Positions 26,839 through 35,676 of a stretch of DNA of 64,000 bases are shown one piece after another. Both the position numbers and the translations under genes were made by a program. Below the pieces are notes generated by a model. The model was given only the letters and a program-made list of their open reading frames with translations, ran no database searches and was not told the DNA's origin. Positions within the stretch are counted from its first letter, which is position 1. Each line of letters begins with the position of its first letter. The stretch comes from Candidatus Latescibacterota bacterium (GTDB lineage: Bacteria > Latescibacterota > UBA2968): NCBI GenBank assembly GCA_022821275.1, contig JAJEDY010000049.1, forward strand, positions 21,459 to 85,458, given 5' to 3'.

Positions 26839-27426
26839 TTACAATCCTATGCTGCGCTTTTTGTAGGCTTTGCGGATTTCTTTTTCGTCTGTCCATATAA
26901 TTTCAGATGTGGTCAGGTCAGTCAGTTGGAATGTGGCTTTGTAGTAGATGAGTTTGTCTTTGCCCACTTCCTGTACATTCGCGCTGAGTGTGCCCGTGAG
27001 GATCAGGTCTGATCCGGTCTGTTTACCCGGTGCTTTGGCCTGTGTGGGATCGACGTAGCCCGATTGTTGGTATTCGTATTCTGTGGCGATGTCTTTGCGG
27101 TTGGTGACATCGACAAAGCGCACTTTGCCGCTCTGGATCAATGCGGTTTTGATTTTGTCAGAGAGAGCCACCATGTCGATGTGTTCGGTGGTGCGATTGC
27201 GCATTTTGCCGAGCATGATGGCGGGTTCGGGCCTGTTCAACGGTGCTTCGAGGATTGAGTTGACGACTTTTTTGGCGATGAGTTGCATGTCGTTTTCGTT
27301 AAAGCGGTCGTCGAGCAAGGCGATGGTTTTGGGATCTTCATACGTCCCTTTTGTAAAGGCTCTGGGACCAGCGCATCCGGTTGTGAGGCCGATCAGGGCG
27401 ATTGCTGCATAGGTGATGAGTTTCAT
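26839..27426 (-). CDS. lpoB: LpoB-like penicillin-binding-protein activator lipoprotein
   Basis: A 195-residue lipoprotein: signal sequence with lipobox LTTGC (Cys18), then the LpoB fold with IAKKVVNSILEAP, PAIMLGKMRNRT-EHIDM and DLILTGTLSANVQ, and a C-terminal EIIWTDEKEIRK. In E. coli LpoB reaches through peptidoglycan to activate PBP1B; homologues outside Gammaproteobacteria usually lie beside COG3014 lipoproteins, as here. Function in PBP activation is inferred from family and is not proven for this phylum. Confidence 0.85.
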   Translation of the reverse strand: MKLITYAAIALIGLTTGCAGPRAFTKGTYEDPKTIALLDDRFNENDMQLIAKKVVNSILEAPLNRPEPAIMLGKMRNRTTEHIDMVALSDKIKTALIQSGKVRFVDVTNRKDIATEYEYQQSGYVDPTQAKAPGKQTGSDLILTGTLSANVQEVGKDKLIYYKATFQLTDLTTSEIIWTDEKEIRKAYKKRSIGL

Positions 27427-27454
27427 GGCTTAGCTCCTTAGTTGAGAGGTGAAA

Positions 27455-27514
27455 GTATCCGCAGATGACGCAGAAAAAACGCGAGTAATTTGAGCGTTTT
27501 ACACAGATGAAAGG
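27455..27514. repeat. Dispersed intergenic repeat, copy A (interrupted)
   Basis: GTATCCGCAGATGACGCAG at 27455-27473 and ACACAGATGAAAGG at 27501-27514 match the two ends of the compact repeat at 54166-54203. Here 27 unrelated bases lie between the two parts. It occupies most of the gap between the LpoB-like gene and the next minus-strand gene. Confidence 0.6.
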
Positions 27515-27520
27515 TGTGTC

Positions 27521-28333
27521 TTATCGCCATTCGCATTCCATCCGCGTATCTATCATGTGCCATTTATCTGGCAAAACTACATCCTGTTTGTAGCGAATGT
27601 AGGCGCGGCAGTCTTGAATGGGTGAGCTGACCGGATATTCCATTTGATATGTTTGAACCCGTGAGAGGTCTATCGCCGGTATCTCGTCGATTTGATGGAT
27701 GCCCGGGCGCGAGGATGTGAATATCCGAACGGTTTTGCTGCCGTGTGTTTTGAGCGGGATCGTTCCCGAGAAGGTGACGCGCCTGATTTTTCGCGGGAGC
27801 AACGGGTCTGTGGCATCGATCAGGGTATCTCTTTTCCACTGTCCGGCGAGCACGGTGTTTAAGTCCGCGGTGAAGACGCGCTGGATCTCTCCGTCGGGAA
27901 TGATGACGTAGAGAAAGCGATGACGCGCTGTTTTGGAAACGCCGTCAAAGGTCAGGTAAATGGTGAGGTTGAGCGATTGGTTGGGCGCGAGCGCGTGTTT
28001 GGAGATGGCCTGTATCACGACGGACTCGATACCGTCTTTCTTCAGTGCGATCAGCCCTTCGGCAGATGCATCGCCCGCATAGCGTCGTTCAGAAACCATC
28101 TGTGCGATTTGATCGGGTTTGAAGTCGCTTTGTACCAATTGCAACAGGTCCTCACGGGTGAAGGGGAGTTGATCTGTGCGTTCATAAACCGCGGGTAGTT
28201 CTCCGCCGTCCCATTCGACGAGGTTGACGACAATGCCCCGCGTGGGCGGCAGGTCTGGTTTCGCCGCATTTGCCGTTGAAACGAACAGGCTGAGAACGAT
28301 GATGAACAGAAGGCTTCGGTGTGAAAGTTTCAT
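27521..28333 (-). CDS. Exported protein of unknown function in the LpoB/COG3014 cluster
   Basis: A 270-residue protein with a clear signal peptide (MKLSHRSLLFIIVLSLFVSTANAA). I do not recognise the mature domain. Residues 60-120 look helical (LLQLVQSDFKPDQIAQMVSERRYAGD), a pattern seen in short helical domains that bind peptides, and the rest is beta-rich with an internal Cys pair (one in DCRAYIRY, one in RMECEW). It sits between a COG3014 lipoprotein and an LpoB-like lipoprotein on the same strand, so a periplasmic envelope role is likely. Confidence 0.7.
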   Translation of the reverse strand: MKLSHRSLLFIIVLSLFVSTANAAKPDLPPTRGIVVNLVEWDGGELPAVYERTDQLPFTREDLLQLVQSDFKPDQIAQMVSERRYAGDASAEGLIALKKDGIESVVIQAISKHALAPNQSLNLTIYLTFDGVSKTARHRFLYVIIPDGEIQRVFTADLNTVLAGQWKRDTLIDATDPLLPRKIRRVTFSGTIPLKTHGSKTVRIFTSSRPGIHQIDEIPAIDLSRVQTYQMEYPVSSPIQDCRAYIRYKQDVVLPDKWHMIDTRMECEWR

Positions 28334-28352
28334 TGTGTTCCTCCTTGTGGAA

Positions 28353-29711
28353 TTATTGATAAACTCTGTGATTCAAGAACGTGCGTTGACCGGGTTTGAT
28401 TTTGATGTTGGTAAATGTTTCGGTTTCGATAATGCGGCCGTTGGCGTCGAGTGCTTCGAGTGTGATGGTGTGGGTGCCTGGTGGCAGTTCGAGGCGGCCG
28501 ATTTGAATATTGTGGGGCAAGGAGACCCAACTGCGCGTGTCGGCGATTTCGGTTGAGATGTTGAACAGGTTGACGAAGAAACCGAGGATTTCATTTTCGT
28601 CTTTGGCCTCTCGGTGGGCTATGTATTTCACAAGCCCGCGTGCAATTGTTCTGATCATAATCCTCGGGTAGTGATCCTGGAGCGATGTTTTTGCTATCGC
28701 GGCGTAATTTTGGGCGATCTGTGTTTGAATGGTGCGGTTTCCTGTACGGATACGAATGCGCTTTGTGCGTGGGGCAACGGCTTCGTATTTGGGAAGGACG
28801 ACGCGCAACCAGTATTCGACGTCGCGAATGGGATATACGCGGTGGCGGCGGTGTGAGATTTCGGTGGCGATGGAAGATACTTTGTCGCCCTTACTGCGCT
28901 TTATGTCTTCTTCGTAAATGGGCAGATATATTTCCTCTTGTACTTTGCGGGGGATAAAACCGATTTCAGAAAAGATCACGAGTTCGCCATTGCCCACAGG
29001 CGGTACAAAGGGCAGGATGTCGAGCGAGGCAAAGCGCATGTCGGTGCCCTCACCGTTGAGAATGTCATCTACCTGTTTGAGGTCTTTGGCGATGGTTTGA
29101 GGTGGGGCAGTGTGGAACTTTTTTTCGTAGTATGAATAGGCGTCTTGGGCGTGTCGATAGGAGACGCGGGCGTCGTTGAATTCGCCGGTGGCTTCGTAGA
29201 ACAGGCCGGTGATGTAGTGAATGAAGGCGTCGTTTTTGTAACTCGTCTGTCCATTGTGAATGGCGTATTGGTCGAGTTTCAAATTGGCTTTTCGACATTC
29301 GACAAGGGCGTCTTCAGGGAGGCCCAGATACCAGTAGTTCAACGCGCGATAGTAGTGGACGGCAACCATTTCAAAGCTATCGCCCCGGTAGTTGCGTATG
29401 GCGTCGTTGGTCAAAAATGCGGCGGCTTCTCGGGAAACCGAGCGGGTATAGAGTCGATCTGATAGCCGCTCGGCTTCGGCAAAATAGCGATTGGATGTTT
29501 CGTAGTGGCCCTGATAGTGGGTGAGGAGACCATTTTCAAGGAGATAGAGCAATTGGTTGCCTCTTTTTTTTGACTTTTTGATTTTTGCACGGGCGTCTTC
29601 GTAATTGCGCGCACGCAAGCTCGTGCGAAAGTCACCCGAAAAGTGAGAATAGGTGGCACAGCCGTGTAGCGAGATCGCTATCAGAAGCACTATGTAGTAA
29701 ATTGGTTTCAC
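28353..29711 (-). CDS. COG3014-family lipoprotein
   Basis: A 452-residue lipoprotein with lipobox SLHGC (Cys18). The N-terminal half is TPR-like (RNYEDARAKIKKSKKRGN, YQGHYETSNRYFAEAERLSD, YYRALNYWYLGLPEDALVECRKANLKL), and the C-terminal half is beta-rich, ending in a carbohydrate-binding-like segment (GRLELPPGTHTITLEALD). This layout is typical of COG3014 proteins next to LpoB in many diderms. Start is GTG 29709-29711 with GGAG nine bases upstream. First gene of the cluster and presumably near its promoter, though I see no clear hexamers in the upstream 197 bases. Confidence 0.82.
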   Translation of the reverse strand: MKPIYYIVLLIAISLHGCATYSHFSGDFRTSLRARNYEDARAKIKKSKKRGNQLLYLLENGLLTHYQGHYETSNRYFAEAERLSDRLYTRSVSREAAAFLTNDAIRNYRGDSFEMVAVHYYRALNYWYLGLPEDALVECRKANLKLDQYAIHNGQTSYKNDAFIHYITGLFYEATGEFNDARVSYRHAQDAYSYYEKKFHTAPPQTIAKDLKQVDDILNGEGTDMRFASLDILPFVPPVGNGELVIFSEIGFIPRKVQEEIYLPIYEEDIKRSKGDKVSSIATEISHRRHRVYPIRDVEYWLRVVLPKYEAVAPRTKRIRIRTGNRTIQTQIAQNYAAIAKTSLQDHYPRIMIRTIARGLVKYIAHREAKDENEILGFFVNLFNISTEIADTRSWVSLPHNIQIGRLELPPGTHTITLEALDANGRIIETETFTNIKIKPGQRTFLNHRVYQ

Positions 29712-29908
29712 CGCACTTTTCTCCGTTGAGGTTTTTGCGTGCGGTAAAAGTGTTATGCAAATGGCGTGCCAATCGGAATGAATTATTTTAAGTTATTTAA
29801 TTACAATAAGATATGGGAATTATAAAAAGGAGAGATATGTAGCGCAATGGCACAGGTGTGAATTTTTACAACAGTTTGAGTGGTGAGATGAGAGAGGGGT
29901 AGGGCGTC

Positions 29909-32044
29909 TTACCTTTTATCTGCTTTTTCTATTTTTAGTTGCTTGACTGTTGTTTCCACAGGTAAGAGATGGTCTGATGTATTGTGGAGATTTTCTATTT
30001 GGACTGAAACGCGCTGGTTTTTTTCGAGCGGAAAAAAGGCGTCCATTTGAGCGAAGTTCTTTGGGGGGATGAATATTTGTTGTGTTAAGAGTGTCTGGTT
30101 CGCAAAGATCGAAACTCTGATACTCGCCTGTTCGCGGAATGCACTCAGGCGTTTTACTGTGATGCTTGTTTCGTATTCTCCAAAAATAAAGCTCTGGGAG
30201 CGTTCTGGTGTCGCAGGTTTTTTTGCTTGAAATGTGAACAGGTATTTTCCGGGGGCTAAGTCATAAGACGGGGTTGTTATGACGCCATCGCGGAGTGTTG
30301 CGGTATTGCGGATGTTGATTTGTACGCCTGTGGGAGATAGCTTGCAGGTGTCAAATGCAATAGTGCCGGGGTGCAACGGTTCGTGCGGTATCTGATTTGC
30401 GATGATCAGCGAGGGACTCGTAGAAAATACATCGAGCATGGTTGCGGCATTTTGTTTGATGTAATCTTTTCCAATATTTTTCCCGATGTAATTGTTCTCG
30501 ATGTATTGCAGAATATGCGCGTCGGGGAGTTTATCGATGATTGCTTGTTTGGTCTGTATTTCCCGATGGTGATAAGTGTAAATCTGAGAGACTTCGACTG
30601 GCAAGATATAGTGTGTGCCCTTCTCATTTTGTTCCGCGCTTATTAGTTCTATGGGGTGTATCGAATAGTCGTATTTTAATCTGTTGAGGTCTCGTTCGTG
30701 AACCCGTAGTTCTCTGGCAAAGACGATTTTTTGCACATCTTCCATCGCGTTGAGCGTATCTATGACCGCGCTTCTGGTATCTCTGGTGCTGTGCAATACC
30801 CAGCCCGTTTGATAGGCGTCATAGGCGCGCGGTAGTAAAATGAGCGCGGCTGCGAGACATATAATCGGAATTGATTTTTCGAGCTTTGGATAAAAGTGCT
30901 CCAATGCCACCTGCAGATTGTAAAAAGCAATGCCTGCAAAAACGGCGATAAATGGGTAAACCTGTATAAAATTTCTGTGAAAGTTGACGGTCATACCACT
31001 CATAAATAAAAGATAGCTCGCGGGGAATAATAAGATCAGAAGCAATGCGGGCCGGGAAATTGTCCCCGCCAGACCGATTGCAAACAGGATGGCGCCCGTC
31101 AGTCCGATGTTCTGGTAAAATTCTCGTATCTGAAACGAAAAATAATCCCATCCAGGGGTGATTGTTGCGCCGGGATGTCCCGTGGTTTTGTAGTAATTAA
31201 TCTGGTGTAAGACATCCTTAATAAAAGTTGGGAAATCGAGAATTGCGTAGGGCATGATGAAAAGAAAAGTCATCGCTGGCAGGCAGGGGAGCGCGAGCCA
31301 GTAAAATTTTTGGTGTGAGAGTTCATCTCGATAAGATATCCAGATCAGCGATGCAATGGGCAGCAAAATTGTCAGGCCCGAATTGTATTTTGTCGCTGTG
31401 GCAAAGCCGACACATATCAAACTCAATATGAAATAAATGATTTTTTTTTGGTCAATGAACAAAATGGAGAATAGGACGACAAGCGAGACAAACAGGGCGA
31501 CTGGTGCATCCATTGTTACAAAGCCCGAATGAATAATGTGGATCGGGAGAACGGATAAAAAAAAGGCCGATATGATGCCCGTCCATTTGTTGCATATCGA
31601 CCTGCTGACTAAATAGGTGACAAATACTGTTGCCGTGCCCATTGTGGCGGTCAAAAAACGGTTCCAAAAATAAAAGTTCGGGTGAGATATCGTCCAGTGC
31701 CAACCGGTGTCGGCTTCAATGCGTATATTTTTTACGCTTGCCAAATCGCCTGTGAGTGAGAGATAAATACGGTACAATTGATCGATCAGCAGGTTCAAAT
31801 AAATCATCAGAGAACCGTACTTAAAAAAATGGGGGTTATAATCCCCCGTTTTCATCATTTGAAGCGCGTTGCTGGCTGTGAGTGGTTCATCCCAGAAATA
31901 CAAATAGGGTAAACCGATGTTTAATTGGAAATATCGAAGGATAAATGCAAAGAAAATGATCAGAATGATGATAGAAGAGTGTTTCACTATCGCATGGTGG
32001 ATAACGGGAAAATTGGCTTTAACAGACGCGACGAGATTACTCAT
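29909..32044 (-). CDS. GT39/ArnT-like membrane glycosyltransferase (PMT_2 domain)
   Basis: A 711-residue integral membrane protein with 10-12 hydrophobic segments in the first 430 residues and a soluble periplasmic C-terminus rich in beta strands. The catalytic Asp-Glu is in the first extracytoplasmic loop, in YFWDEPLT. GT39/PMT_2 enzymes use polyprenyl-phosphate sugars outside the inner membrane. ATG 32044 overlaps the stop of the upstream gene by eight bases with GAGGAT before it; the longer frame runs inside that gene and is rejected. Last gene of the polysaccharide operon. Confidence 0.85.
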   Translation of the reverse strand: MSNLVASVKANFPVIHHAIVKHSSIIILIIFFAFILRYFQLNIGLPYLYFWDEPLTASNALQMMKTGDYNPHFFKYGSLMIYLNLLIDQLYRIYLSLTGDLASVKNIRIEADTGWHWTISHPNFYFWNRFLTATMGTATVFVTYLVSRSICNKWTGIISAFFLSVLPIHIIHSGFVTMDAPVALFVSLVVLFSILFIDQKKIIYFILSLICVGFATATKYNSGLTILLPIASLIWISYRDELSHQKFYWLALPCLPAMTFLFIMPYAILDFPTFIKDVLHQINYYKTTGHPGATITPGWDYFSFQIREFYQNIGLTGAILFAIGLAGTISRPALLLILLFPASYLLFMSGMTVNFHRNFIQVYPFIAVFAGIAFYNLQVALEHFYPKLEKSIPIICLAAALILLPRAYDAYQTGWVLHSTRDTRSAVIDTLNAMEDVQKIVFARELRVHERDLNRLKYDYSIHPIELISAEQNEKGTHYILPVEVSQIYTYHHREIQTKQAIIDKLPDAHILQYIENNYIGKNIGKDYIKQNAATMLDVFSTSPSLIIANQIPHEPLHPGTIAFDTCKLSPTGVQINIRNTATLRDGVITTPSYDLAPGKYLFTFQAKKPATPERSQSFIFGEYETSITVKRLSAFREQASIRVSIFANQTLLTQQIFIPPKNFAQMDAFFPLEKNQRVSVQIENLHNTSDHLLPVETTVKQLKIEKADKR

Positions 32045-33641
32045 GGGATAAATCCTCTGCGCGCTTTTGTGCGATGAGTAGAAAATTCCACGCCTCGCTC
32101 TCCACGCGGTGCAAGCGATCAAAAAATAGAGCACCGAGTTGGATGACAAAAAATCCAATGCGCGCAAAGGGGATTAGAGGACCGCGTTCAAAACGCGCCA
32201 AATAATAACAGAATCGCGTCCCGGCTGTGACCCAAAATCCAGCAAGCGCGCGCGTTGTATGGACGGTTAGCCCCGATTTTTCAGCGAGATGGCGCAAGCC
32301 ATAAGGCGTAAAGCGAAAATAATCGTGGGGGACTTCGTGCAAACCCCAAATATGGGGTGCAGTGAGAATTAAATAGCCCCCTGGTCGCAATACGCGCGCC
32401 ATTTCGTCAATCGCTGCCTGGGGCTGCGGCACGTGTTCTAAGACCTGATTGCACAATACGGTATCGCAGGTTTGATCGCGAAAGGGGAGGGCAAGCACAT
32501 CGCCCCACACGTCGGCGCGTTCATATCGCGTGCGTCCTTTTTCCAGGCCGATGTATTGTTGTACGCGCGCGCCAAAAATACTGGCATAAGGCTTATTGCC
32601 ACATCCCGCATCCAGCAATTTTCCGTTCACCATCTCTTTTACTTCGTCCATGGTCTGGCGCATCGCGCGGTGAATCAACCAGTTTTTGCCAAATAAGCCA
32701 ACCGGGCGTCCATCGCATCCATCGCCTTCCATATCTACGCGCGATAAGCCCTTCCACACACCGATGGCGAGACACGCAACGCCAACGAAACTGATCCAGT
32801 ATCCCAACGCGAATGTAAAGCCAAGTACGCCCAGAACGGCACCTGTCAGCCACATCAGAGCAACTGCTGCACGCACTGGTAGGCCCCATTGTGCCAATCT
32901 CTGCGCGACGTGGTCTCGGCTGGCTCGGACAATGGATCGGCCTTTGGCAAATCGAATCGCGCTGATAAATACCGCTTCAAATATGGGGAGACCCAGAGCG
33001 ATCAAAGGCGCGATGGCACCTGTGAGACCGCCAATATGATTTGAGACAATAACAGCCATACTACTCAGCAAAAAGCCAATTAACAGGCTTCCGGCATCGC
33101 CCATCAGGATGCGGGCGGGATGAAGATTGTGTAGCAAATACCCCAGGAGTGCGCCTGCTGTTACGAGTGCCCAATCCCCTGCGGTCATTACCCACAAGCT
33201 CAGCGAGGCAATGATTCCACTACCAGCCGAAAGGCCGTCTTCCATGTCCAGAACATTGAATGCATGGCACATCCACACCATCCATAGCGCGGTCAGTGCG
33301 GCGTCTATCCAGTAAATATTTGTGAGATGGAAGCGCGGGCCGAGGCCTGCAGCGATGCCAGCAACTGCGAGGGTCAGAGCAAATTTATGCAGTGGCACAA
33401 AGGGGTTCCAATCGTCTAAGATTCCGATGAATGCCATCCCTATGGCACCGATGATGAGACCCAAAGGGAGCGATTGTGGCAAAAAATAGAAGCCAAAAAA
33501 AAGAGCGGTCAGCAAAGCTGTACCGCCCAGAGTTGAAACAGGCGCATCGGGCGTACCAAAACAACGTGCCATTAGACGCGCAACCGCTGTGAATAAAGCC
33601 GATAGAATCGCGGTAATACCAAATAAGATAACAGGCGTCAA
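32037..33641 (-). CDS. Fusion of an MraY/WecA-type phosphoglycosyl transferase and a SAM methyltransferase
   Basis: A 534-residue two-domain protein. Residues 1-300 form a polytopic GT4-family polyprenyl-phosphate sugar-1-phosphate transferase: GILDDW, HAFNVLDMEDGLSAGSG, ILMGDAGSLL and the SRDHVAQRL loop are the conserved cytoplasmic motifs of WecA/MraY. After about residue 320 comes a class I methyltransferase: KLLDAGCGNKPY (SAM glycine motif), DVWGDVLALPFRDQTCDTVLCNQVLEHVPQP and RVLRPGGYLILTAPH. The reading frame is continuous with no stop between domains. The first domain would start a lipid-linked glycan; the second may methylate a sugar or the nascent chain. Confidence 0.88.
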   Translation of the reverse strand: MTPVILFGITAILSALFTAVARLMARCFGTPDAPVSTLGGTALLTALFFGFYFLPQSLPLGLIIGAIGMAFIGILDDWNPFVPLHKFALTLAVAGIAAGLGPRFHLTNIYWIDAALTALWMVWMCHAFNVLDMEDGLSAGSGIIASLSLWVMTAGDWALVTAGALLGYLLHNLHPARILMGDAGSLLIGFLLSSMAVIVSNHIGGLTGAIAPLIALGLPIFEAVFISAIRFAKGRSIVRASRDHVAQRLAQWGLPVRAAVALMWLTGAVLGVLGFTFALGYWISFVGVACLAIGVWKGLSRVDMEGDGCDGRPVGLFGKNWLIHRAMRQTMDEVKEMVNGKLLDAGCGNKPYASIFGARVQQYIGLEKGRTRYERADVWGDVLALPFRDQTCDTVLCNQVLEHVPQPQAAIDEMARVLRPGGYLILTAPHIWGLHEVPHDYFRFTPYGLRHLAEKSGLTVHTTRALAGFWVTAGTRFCYYLARFERGPLIPFARIGFFVIQLGALFFDRLHRVESEAWNFLLIAQKRAEDLSHE

Positions 33642-33649
33642 AACATACC

Positions 33650-34756
33650 TTAGGGTTGAAAGTCACATACGGCTGTGATGACTCGTCCAATTTCGCTTTC
33701 GGTCATGCTTGGAAAGAGGGGCAGTGTGACCAGATCGCGCCACACGGCATCGGTGATGGGCAAGTCTGTGCGATACGGTTTGTACACGTCAAATAAATGG
33801 CAGGGCTTGTAGTGTACGCCCGCGTCGATATCGCGTTGTCCCAGATGATCGATCAATTCATCGCGCTGGGGCACGCGCGCCACATAAGCGTGCATTGCAC
33901 TGCGAACATGAGGTTTTTCTACGGGTGTCTGCATCCAGTCGAGGGCGGCAAATGCACGTCTATACTGCAAAAAGATTTCTCGGCGTTGTGCATTGGCAGA
34001 CTCCAATTTGCCCAATTGTACCAGCCCAATTGCCGCGTTGAGATCGTTCATATAGCATTTATAGCCGAGTTCGCCCACTTCGTATTCCCATCGGCGCTCA
34101 GCACCATTTTTTCGAAACCGATCATAAGTTCCGCGCGAAATGCCCATCCAGCGCAATTTTCTCGCTCGCTCGGCAAGGTCTGAATTGTTGGTGGTCAGCA
34201 TCCCCCCATCACATGTTGACAAATTTTTGCGCGCATCAAAACTAAAACACGTCACTGTGCCCACCCCACCGATCATTCGGCCTTTATAACGCGCGCCGCT
34301 GGCGTGCGCGGCGTCTTCTATGACGGGAATTCCATTTGCAATGGATAGAATCTCATCCATGTCGCAAGGGTGCCCGGCAAAATGCACCACCATTATCGCC
34401 CGGGTGCGCGGCGTGATTTTGGAGGCGATTGCTTTTGGATCGATATTGAGTGTTTCGGGATCTATATCGCAAAAAACCGGTGTGGCTCCATTTTGCAAAA
34501 TTGCGTGATTGGTCGATACAAAGGTCAGCGGTGTGGTAATGACCTCGCCCCCCTCTACATCCAGTATTTTCAAAGCCAACAGAAGGGCGGCAGAGCACGA
34601 GTTGACAGATACTGCGTGTTGTGCCCCTACATAATGTGCAAATCGCGCTTCGAGTTCTTCGACCTTTTCCCCGGGACCGACCCAACCGGACATCAGTACT
34701 TCGCGCACAGCTTCGACTTCTGCGTTGTCAAACCAGGGACGAAAAATGGGAATCAT
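33650..34756 (-). CDS. DegT/DnrJ/EryC1/StrS-family sugar aminotransferase
   Basis: A 368-residue PLP enzyme that would aminate a nucleotide-linked keto sugar. Visible blocks are SVNSCSAALLLALK, TTPLTFVSTNHAIL, VIEDAAHASGARYKG and the PLP-Lys segment CFSFDARKNLSTCDGGML. ATG 34756 overlaps the stop of the upstream glycosyltransferase as ATGA; the frame upstream of it lies inside that gene. It probably makes an amino sugar for this polysaccharide; the partner dehydratase is not in the window. Confidence 0.92.
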   Translation of the reverse strand: MIPIFRPWFDNAEVEAVREVLMSGWVGPGEKVEELEARFAHYVGAQHAVSVNSCSAALLLALKILDVEGGEVITTPLTFVSTNHAILQNGATPVFCDIDPETLNIDPKAIASKITPRTRAIMVVHFAGHPCDMDEILSIANGIPVIEDAAHASGARYKGRMIGGVGTVTCFSFDARKNLSTCDGGMLTTNNSDLAERARKLRWMGISRGTYDRFRKNGAERRWEYEVGELGYKCYMNDLNAAIGLVQLGKLESANAQRREIFLQYRRAFAALDWMQTPVEKPHVRSAMHAYVARVPQRDELIDHLGQRDIDAGVHYKPCHLFDVYKPYRTDLPITDAVWRDLVTLPLFPSMTESEIGRVITAVCDFQP

Positions 34757-35676
34757 GGACCTTCCTCCACTGCACCGTGAGTTAAAATAAACCAGTAAGC
34801 CCGCAAACGCGCTCGCGCCTCTGTGCGGCGGCTGTGGGCGAGTAAAAATACACTTCCCCAGAGCAATGCGCGCAATGACATTTCGATGGGGCGAAGGAGC
34901 CTGAGCAAGCGCGCGGCCCATTGGCCCAGGTGTTTGGCAATAAAATAGGCATAAGACGCCTCGCTGGCCACGAGCATCCGCGTCAATGCCTGTTTGGAAC
35001 TTTCGCCACCGATGTGTATGCCTTCGGCGTGGGGCAAATACATGACCTGCCAGCCCGCACGGTTGATGCACAGACCGAGATCGACATCTTCATAATACAT
35101 AAAGATGGCCTCGTCCAATCCATTTACAGCATCCAGAACGCGGCGCCGAACCGCGAAACACGCTCCGGTTACCCAGGCTACTGCTTTGGGTTTGGAGGGC
35201 TTCTGTCGCCGAAATTTAAGCAATGGAAATATTAGATGCAATAGGAATTTACGACAGATTTCGTCTCTGAGTCTGGGCGCTTCACCGCACGAGGCGAGCA
35301 CCTGTCCATCCGCGTCTTTTAGCTTCGGCCCCACCATGCCCACATTTACATGTGTGTTCAAAAATTCGACCATCGCATTCACCGAATCTGGTCGCAACAC
35401 GACATCGGGATTAAGGGCTACGACAATCGCGCTTTGTGAAACAGCAACACCGCGGTTCACCGCGCGTCCAAAGCCCAGATTTTTTCCGGTCTGGATTATG
35501 CGCACGCGGTCGCCATACGTTTCCAATGCCCCCAGGCTGTTGTCCGATGATGCGTTATCGACCACGACCACATCGAGATCAATTTCTCGTTGGCTGAACA
35601 ATGCGGCAATGCACTGCGCCAGATTTTCTCCGGCATTCCAGTTGACCACTATTGCTGTCACGCGCTCAGGCATCAT
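34753..35676 (-). CDS. Family 2 glycosyltransferase (rhamnosyltransferase-like)
   Basis: A 307-residue cytoplasmic GT-A enzyme: TAIVVNWNAGENL, DVVVVDNASSDNS, GFGRAVNRGV and ALNPDVVL form the nucleotide and metal site, and MYYEDVDLGLCINRAGW carries the catalytic ED segment typical of WbbL-like rhamnosyltransferases. A hydrophobic stretch near the C-terminus may tether it to the membrane. It overlaps the upstream O-antigen-ligase gene by 11 bases and the downstream aminotransferase by four. Confidence 0.92.
   Translation of the reverse strand: MMPERVTAIVVNWNAGENLAQCIAALFSQREIDLDVVVVDNASSDNSLGALETYGDRVRIIQTGKNLGFGRAVNRGVAVSQSAIVVALNPDVVLRPDSVNAMVEFLNTHVNVGMVGPKLKDADGQVLASCGEAPRLRDEICRKFLLHLIFPLLKFRRQKPSKPKAVAWVTGACFAVRRRVLDAVNGLDEAIFMYYEDVDLGLCINRAGWQVMYLPHAEGIHIGGESSKQALTRMLVASEASYAYFIAKHLGQWAARLLRLLRPIEMSLRALLWGSVFLLAHSRRTEARARLRAYWFILTHGAVEEGP

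Noticed and set aside
34757..35071. N-terminal extension of the DegT aminotransferase
   Set aside because: Runs through the glycosyltransferase gene; ATG 34756 has the ATGA overlap and the family's usual first residues.
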